Made by a program: the position numbers and the translations under genes. Shown here piece by piece: positions 54,674-63,554 of a stretch of 64,000 nucleotides of DNA (position 1 is the stretch's first letter; the number at the start of each line of letters is the position of its first letter). The DNA is from SZUA-444 sp965226565 (GTDB lineage: Bacteria > Bacillota > Clostridia > Oscillospirales > Ruminococcaceae). Where the stretch lies: contig CBDDDI010000004.1 of assembly GCA_965226565.1 (NCBI GenBank), positions 62,001 through 126,000 of the forward strand, written 5' to 3'. A model generated the notes under the pieces. It was not told the origin of the DNA and made no database searches. It saw only the letters and a list, made by a program, of their open reading frames with translations.

Positions 54674-56197
54674 CTATCCCCAATATTTTCTATCTAGACT
54701 TCTATATTGAACTGCTTGTGCAATATGACGCTTTAATATTATTTCACTATTATCCATATCTGCTATAGTTCTTGATACCTTTAATATTCTATCATATGCT
54801 CTTGCTGATAATCCCATTTTCTCAAATACATTTTTTATAAATATCAAAGCACTTTTTTCAAGTATACATACTTCATGTAAAATATCACTTGTTATTCTTG
54901 CATTACATGTTATCGCAGTTCCTTTAAATCTTTGATTTTGTATATCTCTTACTTTTTGCACTCTTTCTCGAATCACTTTTGAAGTTTCTGATTTTTGTGT
55001 TGAAGATATATCTCCAAACTCAACAGGTGCTAACTCAACATGTATATCAAATCTATCAATCATAGGACCACTAACCTTTGATAAATATTTTTCAACTTTA
55101 TTTTTAGAACATATACATTTTCTAGTAGGATGTCCATAATATCCACATGGACATGGATTCATTGCTGCTATAATCATAAAAGAACATGGATATTCCACAC
55201 TTCCTGCCACTCTTGAAATAGCTACTTTTTGTTCCTCTAAAGGTTGACGCAAAATTTCAACACTTTGTCTTGAAAACTCTGCAAACTCATCCAAAAACAA
55301 AAGTCCATTATGTGCAAGAGATATTTCGCCTGGTTTTGGTATTGATCCTCCACCTACTAATCCTGCTGGAGAAATAGTATGATGTGGAGATCTAAAAGGT
55401 CTTTTAGACACTAATGGATTATCTTTTTTTAGTTTACCTGCTATAGAATGAATATTAGTTGTTTCAATAGCTTCTTTAAATGTCATTTCAGGCAAAATTG
55501 ATGGCATTCTTTTTGCTAACATACTTTTTCCTGATCCTGGTGTACCTATTAACAAAGCATTATGTCCACCACATGCAGCAATCTCTAAAGCTTTCTTTGC
55601 ATTTTGTTGGCCTTTTACATCACAAAAATCAAGTTTATAATCAACATCTTTATGTTTAAATTCATATTTGTTTTCTGGAATAATAATTTCTTTTTTATTA
55701 AAATGATTGATAACAGATTGAATATTTTTTACAGCAAAAACATTTATTCCATCAACAACAGATGCTTCTAATCTATTATCATAAGGTACAAATATATTTT
55801 TTACTCCCATTTTTTGCGCTAGAATTACCATTGGTAAAACTCCATCTACAGCTCTTACTCTTCCGTTCAACGATACTTCTCCAATAAAAGCATGATTTGA
55901 AATATCATCAACTATATTTCCTGTTATTTTCATAAGTGCTACTGTTATTGCTAGATCATGCATTGAGCCTGTTTTCTTAGTATCAGCTGGAGCTAAATTA
56001 ACCATAACTCTACACAATGGAAATGCAATATCACATTGCCTTAATGCAGATTTTATTCTTTCTCTAGACTCTTTTACAACTACATCTCCTAATCCTACTA
56101 TTTCAAAAAGAGGTGTACCTTTACTAGCTTCAATTTCAACATCAACTGCAAAAGCGTTTAATCCAAATAATCCAAAACTTCTAACAAGTGAATACAT
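54674..56197 (-). CDS. comM: YifB/ComM family Mg chelatase-like AAA+ ATPase
   Basis: A 507-aa AAA+ protein of the ComM/YifB family, a helicase that helps integrate incoming DNA during natural transformation in some bacteria. An N-terminal Lon-like (ChlI) domain covers about 1-170. The ATPase has Walker A LIGTPGSGKSMLA and Walker B LLFLDEFAEF. A cysteine cluster (CPCGYYGHPTRKCIC) and a C-terminal Mg-chelatase-type domain (IADMDNSE, HIAQAVQYRSLD) follow. The start lies after AAAGGAG. Presence does not prove competence, since the family is widespread. Confidence 0.94.
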   Translation of the reverse strand: MYSLVRSFGLFGLNAFAVDVEIEASKGTPLFEIVGLGDVVVKESRERIKSALRQCDIAFPLCRVMVNLAPADTKKTGSMHDLAITVALMKITGNIVDDISNHAFIGEVSLNGRVRAVDGVLPMVILAQKMGVKNIFVPYDNRLEASVVDGINVFAVKNIQSVINHFNKKEIIIPENKYEFKHKDVDYKLDFCDVKGQQNAKKALEIAACGGHNALLIGTPGSGKSMLAKRMPSILPEMTFKEAIETTNIHSIAGKLKKDNPLVSKRPFRSPHHTISPAGLVGGGSIPKPGEISLAHNGLLFLDEFAEFSRQSVEILRQPLEEQKVAISRVAGSVEYPCSFMIIAAMNPCPCGYYGHPTRKCICSKNKVEKYLSKVSGPMIDRFDIHVELAPVEFGDISSTQKSETSKVIRERVQKVRDIQNQRFKGTAITCNARITSDILHEVCILEKSALIFIKNVFEKMGLSARAYDRILKVSRTIADMDNSEIILKRHIAQAVQYRSLDRKYWG

Positions 56198-56360
56198 ATT
56201 AAGACTCCTTTTTAAAATTTATTAAAAAATATTAAAAAATTAAAAATTAAATTTATGTTTTAATTATACATTTATTTTCCAAAATAATCAAGTTTTTTAT
56301 TGAATAATATTTTTATTACTACAAATAATATTATTATTAAATTTAAGGAGGATTTTTAAA

Positions 56361-56534
56361 ATGCATAATGATAAAAATTGTTGCAACAAAAGTATTGCAT
56401 GTACAGTAACTAGCTGTGCAAACCACAACCAAAAAGAAAATTACTGTACTCTTAATACTGTTAATGTTGGTACACATGAAACTGATCCATGCCAATGTCA
56501 ATGTGTTGACTGTATGTCATTTAAGAAAAAATAA
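56361..56534 (+). CDS. DUF1540 small cysteine-rich protein
   Basis: A 57-aa protein. It has the DUF1540 pattern: I-x-C-x-V-x-x-C-x-N-H (IACTVTSCANH, 12-22), then C at 29, NTVNVG, and a second cysteine group at 44-51 (CQCQCVDC). Ten cysteines in 57 residues suggest metal binding. The family is common in spore-forming and other Bacillota; its function is unknown. The start has AAGGAGGA 8 nt upstream. Monocistronic, with its own terminator. Confidence 0.88.
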   Translation: MHNDKNCCNKSIACTVTSCANHNQKENYCTLNTVNVGTHETDPCQCQCVDCMSFKKK

Positions 56535-56539
56535 TCAAA

Positions 56540-56564
56540 GGAGTGGATAATCCACTCCTTTTTT
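56540..56564 (+). terminator. Terminator of the DUF1540 gene
   Basis: GGAGTGGA (56540-56547) pairs with TCCACTCC (56551-56558), followed by T6. Confidence 0.9.
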
Positions 56565-56577
56565 AATATTTAATATA

Positions 56578-56614
56578 AAAAATAAAGAGACTTATTTAAT
56601 AGTATAAGTCTCTT
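56578..56614 (-). terminator. Terminator of the 65-aa protein gene
   Basis: AAGAGACTTAT (56585-56595) pairs with ATAAGTCTCTT (56604-56614). The minus-strand tail is TATTTTTTA. Confidence 0.85.
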
Positions 56615-56630
56615 AAAATAATGCATTAAA

Positions 56631-56828
56631 TTATTTTGTTTTGTAAAAAAATTTATTTTCAGCTATATTTTGTACAAATGCTCTCATTTCTTGTTTTGAA
56701 TTTATAGTATGTGTGTGGTCTATAATTTTTCTTTTTTCTTCTTCTGTCATATTAGTAAAATTATTCATTGCTGCTGAGTTTCTAGCAAATGCTCCAGATA
56801 AACCCATAGGTATTTCATTATAATTCAT
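56631..56828 (-). CDS. Conserved small clostridial protein of unknown function
   Basis: A 65-aa protein. It resembles a small family I have seen in clostridial genomes that opens with MGL or MGF, continues A.N..AM..F..M.EEEK..II, and ends with a SK.EM..FV..I segment; I know no function or name. There is no signal, membrane span or cysteine. The start has AAAGGAG 6 nt upstream. Monocistronic, between convergent and divergent neighbours. Confidence 0.75.
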   Translation of the reverse strand: MNYNEIPMGLSGAFARNSAAMNNFTNMTEEEKRKIIDHTHTINSKQEMRAFVQNIAENKFFYKTK

Positions 56829-56919
56829 ATGCTCTCCTTTTTACTTTTTTTAATAGTATTTCAACAATTTACTTATATTATGCACAAAATTTATAGTAAA
56901 TAATTGACTAATCTCTTAC

Positions 56920-56948
56920 TTGATTTTACAAAAAGTTCGTGTTAAAAT
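56920..56948 (+). promoter_or_regulatory. Promoter of the CheY/CheX-like pair
   Basis: TTGATT (56920-56925) and TG-extended TAAAAT (56943-56948) with a 17-nt spacer. Confidence 0.6.
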
Positions 56949-56995
56949 AAGTAATAACTAGTAAAAATGACGATTATGTATGGAGGGATAAATTT

Positions 56996-57373
56996 ATGAC
57001 ATATCAGGAACTTAAAATAGAAATTTGCGACGACTCTATTTTTGCAAGAAAAAAAATTAAAGATTACATATCATCTTTAGGTGTTACACAGATTTTTGAA
57101 GCTTCAGACGGACAAAGAGCTATTGATATCTATAAGAAAAACAAACCACATATTGTGTTTATGGATATAATTATGCCTATAAAAACTGGAATTGATGCTG
57201 TTACTGAAATAATTGAATTCGATCCAGACGCAAAGGTAGTCATGGCATCTTCTGTTGGTACACAAAACCATTTAAAAGAAGCAATTAATGCTGGTGCATT
57301 TGAATTTTTACAAAAACCAATTGAAAATAAACATGTTCTTAAAATCTTACAAGCTTTGACAAAGGGGGAATAG
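56996..57373 (+). CDS. CheY-like single-domain response regulator
   Basis: A 125-aa receiver domain with no output domain. The phosphorylation site is D57 in VFMDIIMP; the acidic pair is D12-D13 (ICDDS), the switch Ser/Thr is in VVMASSVG, and the conserved lysine in LQKPIE. The sequence SIFARKKIKDYI at helix 1 is CheY-like. The start follows GGAGGGA. It lies 4 nt before a gene with a CheX-like end, an obvious phosphatase partner. No kinase or chemotaxis gene is in the window, so the input is unknown. Confidence 0.93.
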   Translation: MTYQELKIEICDDSIFARKKIKDYISSLGVTQIFEASDGQRAIDIYKKNKPHIVFMDIIMPIKTGIDAVTEIIEFDPDAKVVMASSVGTQNHLKEAINAGAFEFLQKPIENKHVLKILQALTKGE

Positions 57374-57377
57374 ACTC

Positions 57378-58277
57378 ATGTATTCACAATTTTTGGGCAA
57401 TTTTATACTAAATAATCGTTTAGTTACGCCTGAACAACTCGCTTTTGCCCTTGAAGTAAAGTCTACAATTAGGATGAAACTAGGAGTCATGGCGATAAAC
57501 GCTAGATATATGACAGCTAAACAAGTTGAAGAAGTTCATAAAAAACAATCAACTGTTGACAAAAGATTTGGAGATATTGCAATTGAACTTGGATATATGA
57601 CAAATAAACAAGTTGATGATTTATTATCAATGCAAAAAACCGGATCATTACTTTTAGGTCAAGCATTAATTGATACAGGAGCTTTAACAACTCAACAATT
57701 TGAAGATGCTTTATATGAATATCAACAACTTTATCATATTCCAAATGATGATATGATGAGTGAAAAACATGATGTTATTAATTCTATAGTTTCTGAATTT
57801 TATCATTTTGGAGACCATAATACTGCTAAATTACTTACTAATTATATTAGTATTTTATATAAAAATATTATTCGTTTTATTGGTGATGATTTTATTCCTC
57901 TTGATGCTACTGTTATCAGTAATTTTCATTGTAGAATTTTGAACGGTCAAGATATCAAAGGAGAATATAATATCTTTACAGGCATTGAAGGATCTGTTTC
58001 AGCAACACATCAATTTGCTTCTAGATATGCAGAAGAAGAAATTGATGAAGAACTAGAATATTCAAATGCTGTTGTTGGTGAATTTTTAAACCTTACTAAC
58101 GGATTGTTTTCTGTGAATATGTCAAACGATCAAAATATTGAACTGGATTTACAACCTCAATTTAACAGCGAGAATCAAATATTATGTATACAAGCTAGCA
58201 CATTTTGTATTCCTGTTAAATTTACATTTGGCACTATTAACTTCATTTTAGCAACTTATGATGATCCAAAAATATAA
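57378..58277 (+). CDS. Protein with MshEN-like repeats and a CheX-like C-terminal domain
   Basis: A 299-aa protein. The N-terminal 125 residues contain four similar segments (FLGNFILNNRLVTPEQLAFAL, KLGVMAINARYMTAKQV, RFGDIAIELGYMTNKQV and LLGQALIDTGALTTQQF), resembling the MshEN fold of GspE-type ATPase N-termini, some of which bind cyclic di-GMP. The rest (about 145-299) resembles CheX: GEFLNLTNG has the E-x-x-N phosphatase pattern. No membrane span. It follows a CheY-like receiver by 4 nt, so it likely dephosphorylates or reads that receiver. The domain reading is by eye and needs a profile search. Confidence 0.7.
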   Translation: MYSQFLGNFILNNRLVTPEQLAFALEVKSTIRMKLGVMAINARYMTAKQVEEVHKKQSTVDKRFGDIAIELGYMTNKQVDDLLSMQKTGSLLLGQALIDTGALTTQQFEDALYEYQQLYHIPNDDMMSEKHDVINSIVSEFYHFGDHNTAKLLTNYISILYKNIIRFIGDDFIPLDATVISNFHCRILNGQDIKGEYNIFTGIEGSVSATHQFASRYAEEEIDEELEYSNAVVGEFLNLTNGLFSVNMSNDQNIELDLQPQFNSENQILCIQASTFCIPVKFTFGTINFILATYDDPKI

Positions 58278-58356
58278 TTACCATAAATTACATATTTCAA
58301 ACGTTAACTTCTTGGAAATACTATTAATATATAGAATTTTCAAGGAGTTTTTTATT

Positions 58357-58803
58357 ATGTATAGACTATTAAAATTTGGAACGTTATGGTTTACTGGTGC
58401 ATTTTGTTACGGAATTATTGAAATTGTTTTAAGAGGTTATACACATATATCTATGGGAATCATAGGAGGCATTTGCTTTATTTCTATGGGCGCTATAAAC
58501 AGAAGATTTTATGGAATTTTACCTATTTTCGTCCAACTAATTTTTTCTGCAACTTTAATTACCTTTTTAGAATTTGTAACTGGATATATTGTTAATCTTA
58601 AAATGAACCTAAATATTTGGGATTATTCTCATATCCCTTTTAATTTTCTAGGACAAATTTGCATACCTTTCTTTGGAATATGGATTTTAATTTCATTTAT
58701 AGGAATATTATTAGAACGAGCCGTTAGAGTTGTTTTATTTAAAGAAGATATTATTATTCTTTTTTTCTTAAAAAGCAATCAAAAATCTTTAAAAACAAGC
58801 TGA
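58357..58803 (+). CDS. Putative CmpB-like membrane protein (ABC_trans_CmpB family)
   Basis: A 148-aa integral membrane protein with about four spans. The segment FLEFVTGYIVNLKMNLNIWDYS then PFNFLGQICIPFFGIW matches a family annotated as putative ABC-transporter type IV (CmpB); its role is unproven. The reading frame is open further upstream, overlapping the previous gene, but AAGGAG lies 9 nt before the ATG at 58357 (MYRLLKFG), so I start there. It ends at a shared terminator. Confidence 0.8.
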   Translation: MYRLLKFGTLWFTGAFCYGIIEIVLRGYTHISMGIIGGICFISMGAINRRFYGILPIFVQLIFSATLITFLEFVTGYIVNLKMNLNIWDYSHIPFNFLGQICIPFFGIWILISFIGILLERAVRVVLFKEDIIILFFLKSNQKSLKTS

Positions 58804-58832
58804 GAACATTTTATTTCTCAGCTTGTTTTTTT
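58794..58832. terminator. Bidirectional terminator
   Basis: AACAAGCTGAGAA (58794-58806) pairs perfectly with TTCTCAGCTTGTT (58815-58827), with T-runs on both strands. It overlaps the 3' ends of both convergent genes. Confidence 0.88.
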
Positions 58833-60343
58833 ATTTTAAATTTTTTAGATATTAATTTATCAGTTATTCTATATAATACATTTAGACCATTATATGAAAT
58901 AAAATATATCAAAGGAATATAATGAACTAAATATCTAGGCCTCGTCTCCCAAATAGACAAAAATACTGTTAAACCTACTATTGACATAAACATCATATAT
59001 TTATAATCTGATTTGCCTTTTTTAAATATATACATTGATGAAACCAAAAGACCTAATACCATTATAAAATGTAATGCAGCGTAAACACTTCTTAAATAAT
59101 TATGATTTTTTCCACCATAACACACACATGATGTTATAAAATTATCCTTATGTTGCGCAACATTAATATAAAAATTTATATCGTATAGTCCTGATTTCCA
59201 TGTATATGTTATTTTATTAATTTGATGTTTAACTAATCCTATACATCCATAATCTTTTACTCTTCTTTTTATACCTTCTATATTGCCTTGTATTTTTTGG
59301 TCTTTAGTACAAAAACTTTGTGTATACAAATCATCTTGATAATTATAATTTCCTTTTTCATTTAATCCCATATAGATCCAATGTGTATATGGATAATTCT
59401 CTTCATCATACACTGTATGATCAAAAATATTTAATTTTTCTATATTATTATTGTATATAATAATTTGAGTTGAAAACAATGTGAAAATTATCAACAAAGA
59501 CACAATCATTTTCTTTTTATTTATATTTTTTGATAATACAAAATACATTATTAATGCTATGAAAATTATTATTATTGTTGCTTTTATTTTATAACCTATA
59601 AAAAACAAAATTCCAAGCAATATACTATTTATAATCATTTTTTTATTATTATGCTTTAAGATACTATTTTTTAAATTATATATTAATGTCAAAATTCCAG
59701 CAACTATAAACAATGAAAACGTATCAGAATAAAAAAATGGCACATAAAAATATGTTACTGCTGACAATGCACACATTATAAAAAACATTAATGCATGTTT
59801 ATTACCTTTTATTTTTCTAACAAGATTTACTGAAAGAAGTATACCTAAATCTATAAAAAATATATTTAAAAAGTTTATAGCTGTAATTATATCACCATTA
59901 TATCCAAACGATTTAAGAAGCCACATATATGATACTTCAAATAAACAAAATGGTACGTTATTTGGATATTTTATAAAATAATAATTTAAATCTGGATGTG
60001 CTTTAAATTGACCTGTTTGAAGTATATATAATCCTTGGTCATAAATATGTTTTCTATCTGTTGTTGGATATATTCTTAATTTAAATGCCATTAATATTTG
60101 CAAAATTATTATTACTAAAAATGCAATCGCAATTATATATCTAAACCTTTTATTCGTTATTTTTATTTTTTTATTATGAATCTTTTTATATATAAGATAT
60201 ATTATCATTAAAAACAAAGCAACATAAACGTATTTTAATATTATGTTAAATGCTCCTGTTACTCCATATATTACTGAAGAAAACAACATAAGTATAAATA
60301 AAAAAATTCCTATTACAGATGTTATTTTAAATAAATTCGTCAT
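58811..60343 (-). CDS. Multi-span GT-C type glycosyltransferase-like membrane protein
   Basis: A 510-aa integral membrane protein with about 11-12 hydrophobic spans. After the second or third span comes a loop with an acidic residue (TTDRKHIYDQGLYIL, about 95-110), as in GT-C/PMT-type glycosyltransferases that use polyprenyl-linked sugars. A large soluble loop around 320-400 precedes the final spans. Acceptor and sugar are unknown; wall teichoic acid or glycolipid glycosylation is possible. I use the ATG at 60343 after GGGGG; a GTG four codons upstream overlaps that site. Monocistronic. Confidence 0.75.
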   Translation of the reverse strand: MTNLFKITSVIGIFLFILMLFSSVIYGVTGAFNIILKYVYVALFLMIIYLIYKKIHNKKIKITNKRFRYIIAIAFLVIIILQILMAFKLRIYPTTDRKHIYDQGLYILQTGQFKAHPDLNYYFIKYPNNVPFCLFEVSYMWLLKSFGYNGDIITAINFLNIFFIDLGILLSVNLVRKIKGNKHALMFFIMCALSAVTYFYVPFFYSDTFSLFIVAGILTLIYNLKNSILKHNNKKMIINSILLGILFFIGYKIKATIIIIFIALIMYFVLSKNINKKKMIVSLLIIFTLFSTQIIIYNNNIEKLNIFDHTVYDEENYPYTHWIYMGLNEKGNYNYQDDLYTQSFCTKDQKIQGNIEGIKRRVKDYGCIGLVKHQINKITYTWKSGLYDINFYINVAQHKDNFITSCVCYGGKNHNYLRSVYAALHFIMVLGLLVSSMYIFKKGKSDYKYMMFMSIVGLTVFLSIWETRPRYLVHYIPLIYFISYNGLNVLYRITDKLISKKFKIKKQAEK

Positions 60344-60430
60344 TTTTTCCCCCACAATAAGATTATATTATTATACATCATTAACTTACATCTGTCTAGC
60401 AATTTACAATTTTTTACAAATAATTTTTAA

Positions 60431-60470
60431 AAAATTAAAAATCCCTCTATTAAAATAGAAGGATTTTTTT
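60431..60470. terminator. Terminator after glgP
   Basis: AATCCCTCTAT (60440-60450) pairs with ATAGAAGGATT (60455-60465) with one mismatch that becomes a G-U on the minus strand. Minus-strand tail TTTTAATTTT; a plus-strand T7 also follows. Confidence 0.75.
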
Positions 60471-60474
60471 GATT

Positions 60475-62877
60475 TTATTTTTTAAGATGCCATATATCTC
60501 TTGCATAATCATCTACTGCTCTATCTGCTGAGAATACTCCTGCACCTGCTATATTTCTAAGAGACATCTTATTCCATTTCTTTTTATCCATATAACACTC
60601 TGATGCATATTTTTCTGCTTTTTGATAATCAGCAAAATCAGCAAGCACCATATATGGATCAGAATGTTTTAATGAATTTGCTATATCTTCAAAATTAGAT
60701 CCAGCAAATCCTGTTAACAACTTGCTTATTGAGCCTTTTATTATTTCATTTTCATTATAATATCTTTCTGGATTATATCCATATTTCTTTTCCACTGCTT
60801 CTTGTGGTGACATTCCAAATGTAATTATATTGTCTTTTCCAATTGCATCATATATTTCTACATTTGCTCCATCCATTGTTCCGAGTGTTACTGCTCCATT
60901 TAACATTAGCTTCATATTTCCTGTTCCTGAGGCTTCTGTTCCTGCTAAAGAAATTTGCTCACTTATTTCACTAGCTGGCATCAAAAGTTCTGATAAAGTT
61001 ACACAATAGTCTTCTAAAAACAGTACTGAAAGCTTTTCGTTGAGCTTTTTATTTTGTCTTAATTCTTTTGAAATAGACCATATAAGTTTTATTATTTGTT
61101 TTGCCATATAATATCCTGGAGCTGCTTTTGCTGCAAATATATATGTTTTTGGCACAAAATCAGCATTTGGATTTTCAAGCAAATAATTATACTCAGATAT
61201 AATATTTAACGCATTTAAGTGTTGACGTTTATATTCATGCAAACGTTTTACTTGAACATCAAATATACTATCAGTATTTAACACTATTCCCATTTTGTTT
61301 TTTACGTATTTTGAAAATTGTATTTTATTCTTATGTTTAATTTCTGCTAACTTATTTAACACTGTTTCATCATTTTCAAAACTTGTTAGTTCTCTAAGAT
61401 TTGATGCATCTTTCAAAAACTCTTTTCCAAGCAAAGATTTTAACAATTTTGTTAAATTTGGATTTGATTGATACAGCCATCTTCTATATGCTATTCCATT
61501 TGTTACATTCTTAAATTTATTTGGTGTGTATTGATATTGATCAAAGAAAACATCTTGTTTTATTATCTCAGAATGAAGTTTAGACACTCCATTTATTGAA
61601 TGTGATGCACATACACACAAATTTGCCATTTTTATTTGGTTATTTGCCACTATCGACATTCTTGTTGTTTTATTTGTATCATTAGTTGCTGCAAATATCT
61701 CTTCACAATATCTTCTATTAATCTCAAGTATTATAGACACTATTCTTGGAATAACATCTCTCATTAAATTTATATCCCATTTTTCTAGTGCTTCACTCAT
61801 TACTGTATGATTTGTATATGCAAATGTATGCGATACTATATGCCATGCTTTTTCCCATTCATATCCACAATCATCTATTAATATTCTCATAAGCTCTGGT
61901 ATTGCTAATGTTGGATGTGTATCATTTATATGTATTGCAACTTTTTCATGCAAATTATCTAATGTTCCATACACTGACATATGATGATTTACTATATCTG
62001 TTACTGATGCACAACACATAAAATATTGTTGACGCAATCTTAATGACTTTCCTTGCATATGATTATCATTTGGATACAAAACTTTTGATATTGATTGTGC
62101 CATTGTATTTTGTGTTAAAGCTTGTGAATATTCTCCTTTATTAAATAGATCCATATTAAAACTTGGTGTTTCTGCTTTCCATAATCTTAATACTGATACT
62201 CCTTTTGTATCAAATCCTGATACATACATATCATATGGCATTGCTAATACTTTTGTTGTATTTACATGTTTTGTATAAAAATCTCCATCTTGCCAGTATT
62301 CATGCAATTCACCATCAAATTTGACTTCTACTGCTCTATCAGCTTTTTTTACTAGCCATGTTTCTCCTCCTGGCAACCAGTTATCTGGCAATTCTGTTTG
62401 CCAGCCTTCTTCTATTTTTTGTTTGAATATTCCGTATTCATAGCATATTGAATATCCCATTGCTGCATAGCCTTGTGTTGCTAATCCATCAAGATAACAT
62501 GCTGCCAATCTTCCTAGGCCACCATTTCCAAGTCCTGCATCAGGTTCATATTCATAAATTTTTTCTAAATCAAAATCAAAATCCTTTAATGCCTCTTTTG
62601 CTATATCTGCCATTTGTAAATTATGTAAATTTGTTTTTAACGAACGTCCCATTAAAAATTCCATTGAAAGATAGTAAACTTGCTTTTTACCATGAGAATG
62701 TACGCCATTTACAAAATATCTACGTTTTCTTCTTAGATGTTCCACTATTGCAAGAGACAATGCTTTGTAAATTTGAACTTCAGTTGCTTCATCTGGTGTT
62801 ACACTAAAGTTGTTTCTCAATGAATCAATAATAATTTGCTTAAAATCTTGCTTCGTTAAGTTTTTATAATTATTCAA
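60475..62877 (-). CDS. glgP: Glycogen/starch/maltodextrin phosphorylase
   Basis: Cleaves alpha-1,4-glucan ends with phosphate to glucose-1-phosphate. The 800-aa protein has the PLP lysine K656 in GTGNMKLMLNGAVTLGTMDGANVEI, the substrate loop GLGNGGLGRLAACYLD near 115-130, and KRLHEYKRQHLNAL. Length and motifs fit the glycogen phosphorylase family; whether it prefers glycogen or maltodextrin is unknown. The start is a TTG with AGAGGGA upstream. Intracellular partner of the alpha-glucan enzymes in this window; the other glg genes are absent. Confidence 0.96.
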   Translation of the reverse strand: MNNYKNLTKQDFKQIIIDSLRNNFSVTPDEATEVQIYKALSLAIVEHLRRKRRYFVNGVHSHGKKQVYYLSMEFLMGRSLKTNLHNLQMADIAKEALKDFDFDLEKIYEYEPDAGLGNGGLGRLAACYLDGLATQGYAAMGYSICYEYGIFKQKIEEGWQTELPDNWLPGGETWLVKKADRAVEVKFDGELHEYWQDGDFYTKHVNTTKVLAMPYDMYVSGFDTKGVSVLRLWKAETPSFNMDLFNKGEYSQALTQNTMAQSISKVLYPNDNHMQGKSLRLRQQYFMCCASVTDIVNHHMSVYGTLDNLHEKVAIHINDTHPTLAIPELMRILIDDCGYEWEKAWHIVSHTFAYTNHTVMSEALEKWDINLMRDVIPRIVSIILEINRRYCEEIFAATNDTNKTTRMSIVANNQIKMANLCVCASHSINGVSKLHSEIIKQDVFFDQYQYTPNKFKNVTNGIAYRRWLYQSNPNLTKLLKSLLGKEFLKDASNLRELTSFENDETVLNKLAEIKHKNKIQFSKYVKNKMGIVLNTDSIFDVQVKRLHEYKRQHLNALNIISEYNYLLENPNADFVPKTYIFAAKAAPGYYMAKQIIKLIWSISKELRQNKKLNEKLSVLFLEDYCVTLSELLMPASEISEQISLAGTEASGTGNMKLMLNGAVTLGTMDGANVEIYDAIGKDNIITFGMSPQEAVEKKYGYNPERYYNENEIIKGSISKLLTGFAGSNFEDIANSLKHSDPYMVLADFADYQKAEKYASECYMDKKKWNKMSLRNIAGAGVFSADRAVDDYARDIWHLKK

Positions 62878-62909
62878 TTTGATTCCCTCTTTCTTTGTTT
62901 ATCTTTTAC

Positions 62910-62938
62910 ATTATACATTATCGCATTGATTATTTCAA
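62910..62938 (-). promoter_or_regulatory. Promoter of glgP
   Basis: On the minus strand TTGAAA (62933-62938) and TATAAT (62910-62915) with a 17-nt spacer. Confidence 0.75.
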
Positions 62939-63044
62939 CTAAATTGTTATATTTTTATTTATTTTTTTTGCATTATTTGCATATAATTGTGCAAAAAATG
63001 TCCTTTTTTGCCTATAAGTGAAAGGAAAAGAAAGGATGATATAA

Positions 63045-63554
63045 TTGCAAACTTCAAACCAAAAAACAAAACTTAGAGATAGGTTTTGTCATCTGTTTGT
63101 TAAACTGCGTAATGCTGGCGAGGCTGCTTTGAAATGTGGATTTAATGAACAAGATGCTCTTTACGAAGGTATGAAACTTTTAAGTGAGAAAAACACAAAA
63201 CGCCAGATTAATTCTATTTATGAAAAAAATCTACTAAATGGTTCTGTTCGTTCTGGTCTTGAGAGAATTGCTTTTGGAAGCATAAACGATGCTGTTAAAC
63301 TTATGGTTTTAAATGATGATATTTCACCAGATGACATTTTAAAACTTGATTTGTTTAATGTTTCTGAAATCAAAAAAGTTAAAGGTGGTGGTTTGGAAAT
63401 TAAAATTGCAGACCGTTTTAAAGCTCTTGAAAAACTTTGGGAGATCCAAAATACCACTAATGTTAATTCTTCTGCTGAATCTTTCTTAAACGCTTTAGGT
63501 AACTGCTCTGAAAATTCTGATAATATTAAAGGCGATGATATTAATGAAGTTTAA
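63045..63554 (+). CDS. Phage terminase small subunit
   Basis: A 169-aa DNA-packaging protein expected to bind phage DNA at pac/cos and recruit the large subunit. The N-terminal half has a helix-turn-helix-like stretch (FVKLRNAGEAALKCGF) and the pattern of PBSX XtmA-like small subunits. The middle (GSINDAVKLMVLND..SPDDILKLDLFNVSEIKKVKGGGLEIKIADR) and the position before the large subunit support the call. The start is a TTG with AAAGGATG upstream; the next in-frame ATG is 42 codons on. It overlaps terL by 11 nt. Confidence 0.85.
   Translation: MQTSNQKTKLRDRFCHLFVKLRNAGEAALKCGFNEQDALYEGMKLLSEKNTKRQINSIYEKNLLNGSVRSGLERIAFGSINDAVKLMVLNDDISPDDILKLDLFNVSEIKKVKGGGLEIKIADRFKALEKLWEIQNTTNVNSSAESFLNALGNCSENSDNIKGDDINEV

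Noticed and set aside
58258..58356. N-terminal extension of the CmpB-like protein overlapping the previous gene
   Set aside because: A good ribosome site lies directly before the ATG at 58357, and the extension has no membrane-family similarity.
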